A stretch of 64,000 bases of DNA from positions 17,639,501 to 17,703,500 of the forward strand of contig OU964932.1 in the NCBI GenBank assembly GCA_918807975.1, given 5' to 3'. Position 1 is the first letter of the stretch. The number at the start of each line of letters is the position of its first letter. The stretch is from Aplidium turbinatum (Eukaryota; Chordata; Ascidiacea; Aplousobranchia; Polyclinidae). Under the pieces are notes generated by a model that made no database searches, had not been told where the DNA came from, and was given only the letters and a program-made list of their open reading frames with translations. The position numbers and the translations under genes are program-made. Positions 21,065-32,900 of this stretch are shown one piece after another.

Positions 21065-21840
21065 TTGACAATATATATGCAATATTTACACAGGCTTCAG
21101 CTGAGAGTTGATACTTTGCGCACAGCAGCCCTGGCCCTTGTCTACTCTTCAGCAAAGTACCATGCATCTGTTTGGTGCCGCAGTGCTCACAGTCACATCG
21201 ACGCTACAATCAGCAGCGCCCTGCTCACAGTGGCTGGATGCCTGCGTCCCACACCATTGGGCAATTTCTCTATTTTCTTTGGTATCCAACTTGCTGTGCT
21301 TCGTTGTGATGAATCCACCCTGTCTTTTGGTCAACGAACGTTGGAGCCAAACCATCTTCTTCAATCCAAGGTCTCTGCTCCTTCAAACCAGCATTCTTGT
21401 CGATCGAAATCAAGACACCCATTCGTACCAGACGCTCAACTTTTGCTTAACGGAGCTAACAAACAAAAAATCTCTGCGGCTACCGGCTAATAGGGAGGAC
21501 CATAAATAGAAGTTTGAATGGAAGCCAATTACCACCAAACTCTTTTCGTTCATCCCGGACACATCGACACCAGTCCCATTGGCCTGACACTCCCGATGTC
21601 GGCATGGATTCACCTCAACCATCGTACGGACATCGGATTTTTCCGCTCAACACATCAATGTGAAACAGCTATCTTCCTCTTCATGTGAAAAACCACAGAC
21701 TACACGCCACATCATTAACAATTGTACAACCTTCATCCCACCCAACGGTGTGTCTTGGATGATGAAATCAAAGACTGGCCTTGTAGCAGCTTTCCAGTGA
21801 AGTACGAGAACATCTTGAACCTAGGGTAGTAAAAGGTTAG
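21065..21840 (+). mobile_element. 5'-truncated LINE: C-terminal part of reverse-transcriptase ORF
   Basis: The frame from 21065 reads TLRTAALALVYSSAKYHASV, WCRSAHSHIDATISSALLTV and AGCLRPTPL, a stretch well conserved in the C-terminal region of a widespread invertebrate non-LTR reverse transcriptase. Further right, in other frames, LEPNHLL and near 21690-21750 SSSCEKPQTTRHIINNC with its Cys/His pattern continue the same protein, so frameshifts have accumulated. The reverse transcriptase core itself is absent. Confidence 0.75.
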
Positions 21841-23231
21841 ACCCGAGAGCCTCGGCCCTAGAAGCAAAAATCAAAGAAAACTTACGTTAGAAATCGGTAT
21901 TGGCAAAGATATGATAGAGTGAGGCTTATCTTGTAACCATACTGTCACACTTTTTCGTCGAAACCTTGCTTGTCTGGTTGATAAGAAAGAGGCTTCCTGA
22001 AATATTATCAAAAATTACGTTACAACGAGCAACGCAGAAGCATGCTATCTGCAAATATATCAAACATTGAAATACATTACATACAATTAGTTAGGATCAT
22101 TAGAAGGTTCTTATTTGATTTGAATTCTGATGATCTCAATACAAGTGAAACAGCCTGTTAAGGTTTTTAGTGAATGATGACTGTGTTTAAAGTAATTCGC
22201 TCGGCTTGGCTTTTTTGCTTGGCATTGACCACTTTTTTGTAATGCCCCTTAACTGCCACGGGCTTTTCAAAGACCTCAAACCCTAAAAAATACATAGGCT
22301 ACTGTTTGCAATCACCATAATGTTCGTCTTTGTATGACAAATGCACGGATCTTACGTTTTTAGAAAGACAAAGACTTGAACTTTCTAAAACTAAAAAAAA
22401 TTACTAAGTATGTATTTAAATTTTTCCTGCAATTTTCAATTACAGAGATTTTTTTTTGCAAAGTGAAGTTTATTTTTATTCCCATGACACACAAACACGA
22501 CTGTCACAGCGTATGTGTGGAAAGCCTGACACTTAGCAGTTTGAAGATTTTTTTGGACCTTAGTTAGACAAAAAAGATAAAAAAATGCAAAATTTTTGTT
22601 GTTTGTCAGAAATTTTAGTCACTTAAAAATTTGAAAAAAGCTTTGAAATTGGTGTCACAGGATTCTGGTGTCACTATTGCGCATCAATTGGATGAGAAGA
22701 AAAACAAATGAATTTGTTACCCAACAAATAACGACAACTTACCTAACATTAACAACATAAACCTCAGAAAATTAAGATATTTCGGACCCATAGCAAGTCA
22801 TTGGAAAATTTAGTGTTGACTGCGATGGTGCAAAGCAAGCGCATAAAAAGACGAAAAAAAATAAATATTTTGCCCATATCAAGCAAATGAAAAGCATGCC
22901 GGAAGTATTACTAAAAACAAAACACAGAACAAAATGGAGGGAGTTCATATAGGAGATCACAGCTGATCAAACATGATTAATCTGTTGAAAAAGAAGAAGG
23001 AGACCGAAAAGAGAAAATTTGATTTCAAACCTGGGCAGGTGAAACTCATCAACTTGAAAGGGAAACACTGAACTCAACTTTGTAAAAATAAATAGTTTAG
23101 ATCTCTTGCAGTAGGCTACAAACCGCAATACCATGGGCAATTGTCAAAAACTAACCGGTGGCTAATGCCCAGTCAAAAATACTTTCGTCGGTCATGGACA
23201 ACCCATTGAAATTTAATCACGGCAGGTACAG
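21841..23231. other. Non-coding stretch with repeat remnants
   Basis: No gene seen. About 22075-22250 contains a worn version of the repeat found at 29.99-30.07 and 49.60-49.90 kb: GATCATTAGAAGGTTCTTAT, GTGAAACAGCCTGTTAAGG and CTTGGCATTGACCACTTTTT are its landmarks. No terminal exon of the neighbouring EF-hand/WD gene was recognised here. Confidence 0.4.
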
Positions 23232-23440
23232 TCAGTAGCGTTGACAGGGGAGTCCAGAAAGTACTTTTAGACCCAGACCCGAGATAAGTTTAGGGATCCG
23301 AAATTTCCAGGAGGGGCAAGAACAAAAAATACCACATATTTTTGGAGTTTTATTGTTTTCTTTGAAAATGTTTTGTTTTGGGGGCCTGGGCTTCCTATTG
23401 GCAGCAGGCTCAAATTATTTTCTCAACAGCCCTAGGCACA
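23232..23440 (+). repeat. Dispersed repeat family F (copy 2)
   Basis: It opens with AGTAGCGTTGACAGGGGAGT and includes GTACTTTTAGACCC, GGGGCCTGGGCTTCC and CAGGCTCAAATTATTTTCTC, matching copy 1 at 20.2 kb and weaker copies at 30.4 and 34.7 kb. Confidence 0.65.
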
Positions 23441-23445
23441 GTACT

Positions 23446-23593
23446 GAACAAACTATTATTAGCCATTTTAGAAAAAGAGCATTTTTTCGTTTATTTCTTT
23501 AGTTTGCACAATCTAATACAGTAGTTATAAAACGATTGCATGAAAAATAAAATGAAAAAATGCTCTTTTTCAAAAACAGTTAATAGCTTGTTC
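23446..23593. mobile_element. Small inverted-repeat element (MITE), 148 bp
   Basis: About 50 bp at the left (GAACAAACTATTATTAGCC..AAAAAGAGCATTTTTT) is repeated inverted at the right (AAAAAATGCTCTTTTT..TAATAGCTTGTTC), leaving a ~45-bp centre. The triplet ACT flanks both ends and may be a 3-bp target duplication. Confidence 0.75.
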
Positions 23594-23950
23594 ACTAGCT
23601 TACTATATGATCGCAGATGAATCTAACAACTAAATCTCCGAAAGCAAATCCAAATTTTTTTTATCTATTTTTAGTTACGTGTCGAGTGTCTGATTTTCTG
23701 ACCGGAACAAGTGTTTTTGAATTTTGTAACATCCAACAGTGCTAGGCTACTTGTTGTGATCGTTTAAGACTTTTAAAGCCCATGAAATGTCTTAGGTATT
23801 TCATAATATTTTTAACCGGAAAATATGGTGAATGCGACAGAGAAAGTTTGATTGAAACACATTGAATCTAAGAGCGCATACTGCATAGCGCTTTGAAGAT
23901 TGTACTCAGACAAGTCAATGACGACTTGTGTTAGCAGTTTTTAAAGCGAT

Positions 23951-26900
23951 TTAACTTAATAAATTTACCTCGATTAGATTTTTTTCCACAGTAGAAAGTT
24001 GCTCTTCGATTGAAGTTCTCGGCACCATAATTGATTTTGTCATTGACGAGGAGAGAGAGGAAAATTGTTCGCTAGCTTTTTGTCGTTCCGCTTTTGCAAG
24101 AGCAGACAAAGCTGTTTTTATTATCTTGACTTTTTCCCAACGATTTCGCACAGTTCCTTTGGCCGTGTGAAGTGTATTTGCGGAGGCAACTCTACGCACG
24201 TCATAAGGAGCTGAAGATGGAATATTTTTCACCTGAAAAAAAAATTATAAACTTAAATTTTTTATGTGTTCTAAACTACATGTATCCAGTATGGCTTTTA
24301 ATTTTTGTGTTTAAAGGAAAACTTTTTTCTGTTTGTTTAACAAGTTTCACCTATGATTTCACAATGGGCAACACTGTAGCATATAAAGAGCACATCGCCT
24401 CTCGTGAAACGTGCACTGACAATGTCTCGATCGACCAATTTAAAATCATCTCTCGAGGCAGATCTGAATTTCAGACTAAGATCATGGAAGCCTTGAGAAT
24501 CAAACGTAACAATCCATCTCTCAACCGGCAGTTATTCGCATGTGGCTCATAGTTCCTTTTGTGTGTGTTCTAATTGTTTTGTCCAATGCCTGTAGTCTAC
24601 ACCTCATGTGATCTGTTTCCTACCGTATAATTTACTCGAAATCATTCTTGTATCATTTGTTCAGTTTGTGCTTTTCAGTCAAGAGTGTCGTTATAGTTAT
24701 AGCGCAAAGTCAAATTTATCTTACAACTTTTCATTTTATGTATATTGCAGATTTAATTCCTGATGAGGACACACGTACGTGTCAAAAACGTTTGAGTTAT
24801 TTTGTTATATATTTTGTTTTGTGTGTAATACATTATGACTGTTAAACCCGCTAAGGTTACTTTGTTTTGCTTGTCTATGATTCAAAAAAGCAAACTCTCT
24901 ACCAAAGCGTTACTGTAGCATACAACTGCTAAATTTGTTGACATCAAATAGGTTCATATCGAATGTTGCAGTTTAAAAGTTTAGATTCATTCGATATTTA
25001 AGCAAGCTGAATACTATTTTAAAAAGCATTAAGCTACATTGCATTGAAAAAATCTAAATTATTTTAAAGCTTTCTCCCAACAAACCTAGTTTCATCAGCA
25101 CAGGCCGCTGGTCGTATTCTACGCAGAAACAAATATCATTTGCTTTCAGTTTCTTTATCATGTAGCAAAAACAGCCTTTTAAAATTACAACACTTACTTG
25201 CAGAGGCAAGGAAACGTCCCACTTGTCTTGTTGTCCAAATGTTCCAATGTAGCGTCCGCTATCCGTCCACATCCGTACGCTTCCATCTGTTCCTCCGGAA
25301 GCAACTAATCCGTACTGGTCAACATACGCGAGAGATGTTATTGACCGTACGTGAGCTCGAACTGATATTAAAAGCTTAGGTGGTGTCTCTCTTGGTACAA
25401 TACGGGAATCTAAATATCTTTGTCCCTACACAAGAAAGAATATGATTCAAGTTAAAGTCGTCTGTGCTTGAAGAGTCCCTTGCATTTAGCAATATCTTGT
25501 AAACATCTGCTGTTTTTTCCAACTAAATAAACTCTTTGTACCTTTGCACTAATAGGCCTATAATCAATTGGTAAATCTGTAAAAAGTACCCAACTAGCAA
25601 AAAATACAAAGTAGGTTATGATAATTCACATTCTGTAGTAATGCACATGCTTAAAAGTTTAACTTTTTGAGGTCCAAATTTTTTTTTTGGATTTTGGTCA
25701 GTTGAGGTCCAATTTTTTTTTTTCAAAATTTTCAAAAGAACCCCACGGAGATGCTTGGACCTTGTTGAGCAGCAATATGTAGACATCATCCCAGGGGTGA
25801 CGTTGGACCGTGTTACATAATTTTATTTTGCATCCCAGGGATCTACTTGGACCGCAATAGGTTAAAACAAACGGCGTAATATAATGCACAGGTTTTCGAG
25901 TCATGTAGAGCAGGTTATCTAGTGCAAGTAAGATCGGTGAAGCATTAAAAGATTCCTTAGTTTTTATAAAATCTTAAAATGCAAAATGGGTGGGCTACTG
26001 AATTCCAAATATAATCTTTGTCTACTTGGCTTTTAAGAATTAAATTCTTTCATTGCATATAGCCTGCATTATTTTTTGTTTTCTGCAAAAGTTGAGTTAT
26101 TCCACGAAACGTTGAAGACCATCAAGCGATAATTCTTCTTTTTCTGGCTTTATTCCCATTAAGTGGGGTCGCCGATGTAGATTGCAGTTCGCCACATTAC
26201 TCTGTCAATGTGGAAGACTGCAAATTATATAGTTACTGCGATACCCGACAATTAGCTATACAAAAAACTAAACAACTACACTGTCGTGACTAGTGGTGTC
26301 GTGGTTTTGTGTATTTCAGATGGATTTGAAAAATATTACATATCTTACCAAAACGCTTTCTTCAGTCTCTGTTGACGCTTTTTTCAGATCTGACTTTCCA
26401 TTGCAATAGCTCGAAATGTCCCATTTTCGGATATATCCTTTGGTATCACCAGTTACTAATATTTTGTTGTCACAGTCAGTCACCATCGATGTGACAAAAG
26501 CGTCCTCATTGTCGCTGCAAGCTTTAAAACATCCCAGCATTCCTCCATTTGGACTTACAGACCAGGTGGTCAGCCAACCCCGAAACCCCGCAGCTATAAG
26601 ACTGCCAACACCTTGATCGCAGTGTCTTGTCTGAAGAAACAGTACTTTGTATGTCGCTCTGTCAACGATGTTACTAAAAGGTCCTTCTTCGCTTTTTGCT
26701 GATTGTGTTGATGTAGAGCTTGATTGACTTCCATCCACAGAACTTTCTTCTAGCAGAGTTTCAGAAAAATCTGTATAACAAATTTTTATGGATCAATGGT
26801 GGGAAAACTGCGCCTATAGCGGGTCACATGTGGCAACATATTTTTGTGGCTCTTCTAACTAAATAGTGATATCTAAAATTAAGAAACTGTTGTTACCTCT

Positions 26901-29900
26901 TAACTTAAAAGTTCATATCAATCATAGCTCAAACGGCTTTAAGTGTCCAAAACAAAGTCAAAGTTTTTCGAAGACATAATATAAAAACCATTCTGTCATG
27001 ATTTTCCCGGTGTCAGAATGAGAACAAATTATGCTTTCCTGAAGAGGCAAGTCCACAACACAAATTGAAAGAATACAAAAATAAATTGCAAGCACTGTTG
27101 AAGGATTTCCCATTCAGATATGCAGGAGCTAAAACCATGTTTTCAATGTTAATGTGGTCAGTGACATGGTTCGCCAACCGTTTGTTACAAACATGTCTGC
27201 TGTAGAAATAGAATTGATTGAAATAAAAGATGATATGACTGTAAAAAAAGGCACGACATTTCTGTATCAAGAAGGACTCCGGGTTGTGAATGTTTATTTT
27301 CTGAAATGCAGTTTGTAAAATTAAAACATCGTGCAATCGTACCAAATGAATACTTGGAAAAATTAATTGGTTTGGTTTTTGAATCTTTTTCCTCGGACTG
27401 ATAAAGCCTTTGATAGGTTATTCTTAGCAGTTTCGCATACTTGTAAGAGGCTTTGAACCACTGATGCAGGGTCAATTACCGATATTGACAGAGCAAAGCT
27501 TTCAATAGTTGTTGCCGGGGAATTATTCCATCCACTGGCTGTTGCTGAATGGAGAGCGAAAAGTGACCTGACCTGAAATGCGTTGATCAAGCGCACACCC
27601 CGAGAGCCGAACCAGAGCCGCTTGATCTTGAGTTGGGCGCTTAACCACTGAGCTAACGTACTGCTTTAACAACACATCGTCCAAAGTTTCAGAGATTAGC
27701 AAATAAAACAAAAATCTATTAAGGCACCTGCAGCTAATAAGGCCCGGCCAGTAATAAGGCCCACCCACTGGATCTCCGTTGTTACAAATCTTTTAAACAA
27801 AATCGGAAGCTCTGATTGCTGCTATGGTAAATTGAGACTAACTGGTAAAGTTTCACAGCCTAAAGTTGAGAACTTTTTGAGTTACGGAAAGTTGAAGTTT
27901 GGGGGGACTGAAATTGAGTGGTTTTATTAATTTTCACATATTTTAGACTGTTCTGCAGTTAACAAACCGCTTTGACTTCCGTTTTTTTGCAGTTTATGTG
28001 AAAGATATGTGCATGCTGATGCAGTCAAACCAATAAATTTGAACTTTTTTTCTAATTAAAGCAAGACTGATAATGATGATCAGACTAGGCTAATTTTGGT
28101 AATGAGGCCCATGGGCCCCTTGGCTAACGTTGTGCACCCCTGGTTAAGAAAGTGAGGGTTAAAGACTTGAGTGACCTAAACAATTCTCTGGGCAAGAAAC
28201 TTTACGATAATTGCCTCTACCCAGTGATCGATTTCGAGTAATGGGTATAGTACCAAATTTAAGTCATAAGTAGAGTAGGCTAGACAACCGGAAACAGACA
28301 TTGCCGTCGGCTGCAGCGTGGGTCAGGTGTACGTCGGAAGGCGTAGGCCTACACCGATGCATAGCGCTCAAGTCCGCTTTCCCGCAATGCAGGGTAAATA
28401 TATGAAAAACAAACAAACAAACACCATTAATCCAATTTGTTATTGCAATGAAAATATCATAATTTCAGAATCAAAATATTTTATCATCCCTAACATATCT
28501 AAAAACACCATGTCGCTTTTTAAAAAAATGGAGCATGGGGCGGGGGAGGGAATAGTTGTCTCTGTGTATTTAATTATTAGTTATGTGCCTGTGTTGTCGA
28601 TTAGAATTAGTTTTGTGGTGTTGTTATAGTGAAAATACACCTTTTCCATCACTTTTGGTGCTAATTCAAACCAGGCCTTATTCACAACACGTGCATCTAA
28701 TAAGGCCCGCTTGAGATTTTTTTTATTTTTTTAATATTTTACAACCCCTTTTACTTAGAAACTTGTTTCATAGATATGTTGTTTAGGTAGACCCAAAGTA
28801 TCCTCATTCCAAGTTTCGTTCAAAATTATGCAGTATTTAGAAAAATATTGAGGTTTGAAAATTAGCGGGCCTTATTAGCTGCAGGTGCCTTATTGTGTTT
28901 TTTTTTTTGTTTTTTTATTTCTATTAAGTTATTTCATGTAAAGCTTGCATTGTTTTCTTATTTAACTGACGCTACACATTTTGCGGGGTGTTTGTTGTTT
29001 TTGGCAAGTGACTCTTTCATTGAACAAGTTTTCCCACCCCTGATATAGATTATACCTTGCTCAGAGATTAGTTACGACTGCGACAGTGATTCATGAAAGG
29101 AAGGGTTTGACTTCACATGGGGTGTATAAAATACATAAAAAACGACGTTTGTACCGACAATACAAATTCGTATTCAGACGTGAGGATGAAGCAGCTAGTG
29201 ATTTAAAAACGAACAATAATTATGAGTAGCACTACAAAGTTCCGTTACAGCAAAGTCCTTTATTTTTACATTGATTCAACGTCTGCAGACATTAAGTTAA
29301 CGTAAAAATGGCAGATTTTTCTGCCTGGAAACTAAAGTGACATTTTATGCAAACAACTCATTGGCGGTGGTTTAGTATTCTAGTCAATACTTCCGGTAGG
29401 TATTGGTTCGACTCCCTGTCTAGTTGTTGGTTTAAAGGCTTTACCATCGGCTCGGTGGCTTAGTGGTTAGTGCGCCCGCCTCTGAATCGGTAGGCATGGG
29501 TTCGATACCTTGTCGGGTCATACCAAAGACTTTTTAAAAATGGTACTGAATCAAATTCCTGCTTGGCACTGAGCAATGGAATGGATTTTGGTAATAATGT
29601 ACTCAGTTGCGCCTCTATACGGCTGCATTGACACTGTCTGCTTTGTAAAGCGCTGAGGAGCAACGCATTCTGCGATGGATACAGCGCTATATATAAACTA
29701 ACATTATTATTATTATAAAACACAACAAACACTAAAGGTTGTCTCCGCTTTTAAGTAAAACATTGATGCTTGTGATGAGTTTGAGTATGACAGAAAAACA
29801 AAAAACAAACAGTTGATAAAAAAAAGTCAGCTGTTGTAAAATGACAAAATATAAACCATGACACCATAGTTGGTTTTGTATCTGACTTTAACAGTGGTAT

Positions 29901-32900
29901 CATTAACAAAAAAATGTACAAGTCTTATGCCTTTTTCGCCTGTTGTTGGAAGGTGACAAAATAAAAATTTATCACATTACAAAATTTAATCAATTATAGT
30001 TATTACTCTCTAAACCCTTGACAGCCTGTTTCACCCTAAAAGGAGGATCATCAGAAGGTCCTTATTCAAATTATAATCCATCACTTTCCTAACGTTTATT
30101 ATTTTTCAGGGAAAACAATAATAATATTCTAAATATTTTTATTTCAACTCACCTGTAGGTATTGTTCTATCGCCTCCTTTTTTCTTCAGCCATGGCATTT
30201 CTGGAGGTAGCCAGAAATCTGTGATGATTTTAGGCCCGACAGAGGTTTTCTTATTTTGATACCGTTCATTGGAATGCTCACCGATATGAAATTTTCTTCT
30301 TATGTCTATGTCTGTTAAACATAAAAATATACCGTTAATCTAAGGCAAGCAAATAAAAACATCGTACGGATGTATAAAAATTGTATCCTAGCTAAACGAC
30401 CATAACTAATTGATGTCACAGCCACTCGGGCCCGTGGTGATTTGGGGACCAGGAAATTTTTTAAAAGGCCCGCGAAGTTGACGAACACGCCACATATATT
30501 TTTGATAGAGGTGATTTTCAGTTGTGTCCAGGTTTGGGGGCCACAAAACGCAATTGATAGCAGGCCCCAATCACTCTTTCAATGTTCTTTAAAAATGGTG
30601 AAAATTTTTCTGTTGTAAAGCAATGATACACGGATAGAAAAGGCAAGTTAATAATTAGCTTCCATAATCTATGGTCAACACAAATGCAGCTTTATTTTAT
30701 TACGGACATCCTCTAAAAGTTGATGCTACTATTGAGGCCTACATAGTGATAAAACAGACTTGTCCTAAATACTTTGCATAAATTTTTGCTTAGTTTAAAA
30801 TTTATCACCACGCCTATCACTCTCGTTATTGCTGGCAGCATTTCTGTATAAGTATATTTTTATCTTTTTTTAAACTTAAAAAACGCGAACTTATTTGATT
30901 TTTTGTCGTATCCAGGCTTTCGCCCGGTGGTCGAAGATTTCGATTAAGTGGACGGGAAGGCAAGGAAGCCAATCTTCGTGTCCACCTTCAGGCATGTCTT
31001 TTAATGTTAGAGCTTCGGTAGAGAGTTTGTCTTGTTGAACGATAGGCATACGAAGCCGAGTAACGTGATCAAGTTTAACATCTTCAAGTTTATTACATAT
31101 GGAAACACAAAACTACGCATGTGTGGCTTTATGGTAGAATGTCGGATTGTCGGCCTTTGATCAGGTAGACGTGGATTCGATACTAAAAATCTTATAAAAA
31201 TGGTGCTAAACTGCTTTTTTTCTCAACACCCAGCGTATAGAAAACAGAGTTGGGAGAATTAAATGCACGACTGCGCCTCTACAGGGTTACAACTTCGCTG
31301 AAACTCTCTGTCTTGTGAAGCACTGAGAGCAACCACAAAAATTTTACGAAAATTGTTTGTCAACAACTATCAACAGGTGTTTTTGAATTAACTGCATTTT
31401 CAATAACCCCTTTTTCCAATTTTTTGTTGTTGTAAAGTTAAAAAATTTTAGAAAAACGTTTCAAAAAACGAAATGAACAACAGTCCGCCTGTGTCTAAAA
31501 TTACTAATAAAATAGCTGCACATTAATGTTTTTTATGCAAGCTTGCAATCAATAGCATGCTTTTTTTTTTACTACAAAAACATTGCAAACCTTTGACGAG
31601 GTGAAGGCTGTGTTTTTTGTAAGGATAAGTTGTTTTGTGTTTACGGGATATTTCGGTTGCCTTTCGTATTGGTAGCAGGCTCTTGTGCATGTTGAACATC
31701 ATCAGCATAGCGCCCGTTTCAATGGACCAAAGAAAAATATCACCATCGAATGCCGATGTTGCTAAAATAGAATCTTCTTTGTGAAAATCCAAACTTAGTA
31801 TGTCATCGTTGTGTTTGGCATTAAATTTTTCAAATTCCTCATCGTCGTACGAATCCAGATACGAACATATGTCTCTGTTCCAACTTGTTGTAATAATCCG
31901 GTCCCTAAAAGAAACAAAAAAAAGTAAAAAAACATGGAACAATGACAAACTATAGCCTACTGAAGCATACTTTTTGTCGTGTTATTTGTAAAGTTTAAAT
32001 GAAGCCGAGCAATCAATCTGTGCATTGCAATCTACTATAATAAATGATCGTGCTTAAAAATTTTTGGCTGAGTGCTCAACCAGTTGTTGACAGTTTATTT
32101 GTAAAAGATTAATTTACTTTACAAATGCCACGTTGACTAATTCTTTATCGTCCAATTTTTCAAAGGATTTCAACTTATCCCCGTTGTTAAAGTTCCACAT
32201 GATAGCATCACCATTCTGACCCCCTGCAAAACAAGAGTACTGACTGAGTTGAGCAATGAATGAACTTTTCTGAGACAATATAAGGAGACTAAAAAGGCTA
32301 TTGTATGTAAAACGACGACTTAAAGGAGAAGACGACTTTGGCGAACTTTACTGTACTGTAGGTATTAAATTAACATATCTAAAGCAGAAGACAAAGAGCG
32401 TATGATGTACTTGAAGTTGACAAAAAATTACAAAGGTTTTAAATATAATTTCATGAACTACTGTCACAATAAAGACAGTAAAATAATTTCTTTCTGCGTT
32501 GATTTAGATTTTAGAGGCAAAAGTTTATTGTAGGTAATTTTGTTACAGCTACTCGGTGGTTGTTTTCGAAGTCAAAGATCGACGTCTTTTGGGTAAAACA
32601 AATCAAAATTTTGATTGCAATGTTGGTGATTAGATCTTTCAAGCAAAAGTACTTTGACACAAAATTTCTTTTCGGCATCCAAGTAGGCTAAATGTGTTCG
32701 CTCGAAACGAAAGCAAAGAGCACACAAATTTCAAATAGAAAATCTTTTTAAATGTCTTAGGCCTACCTAAGTTATGTATCTGCCCTACGTTCTTATCATT
32801 TTTTAAAAGCTAGTATTGTTCAAAGTAAACATTCAAGTATTTTAAGACAAACACAACTTTGCTTCGAAGCAAAGTTCTTTGTTTTACTTCTTTTTTTTTT

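Noticed and set aside
22800-23070. Lys-rich plus-strand frames (KQAHKKTKKNKYFAHIKQ and INLLKKKKETEKRKFDF)
   Set aside because: Short, in different frames and broken by stops; A-rich DNA gives Lys-rich translations by chance.
24172-24552. 126-codon open frame as a possible host gene
   Set aside because: Its C-terminal half matches the GIY-YIG tail of Penelope-like elements and it overlaps the antisense last coding exon of the EF-hand/WD gene.
32855-32876. 22-bp perfect palindrome AACTTTGCTTCGAAGCAAAG+TT
   Set aside because: Real but short and isolated in an AT-rich intron; not distinctive enough to interpret.
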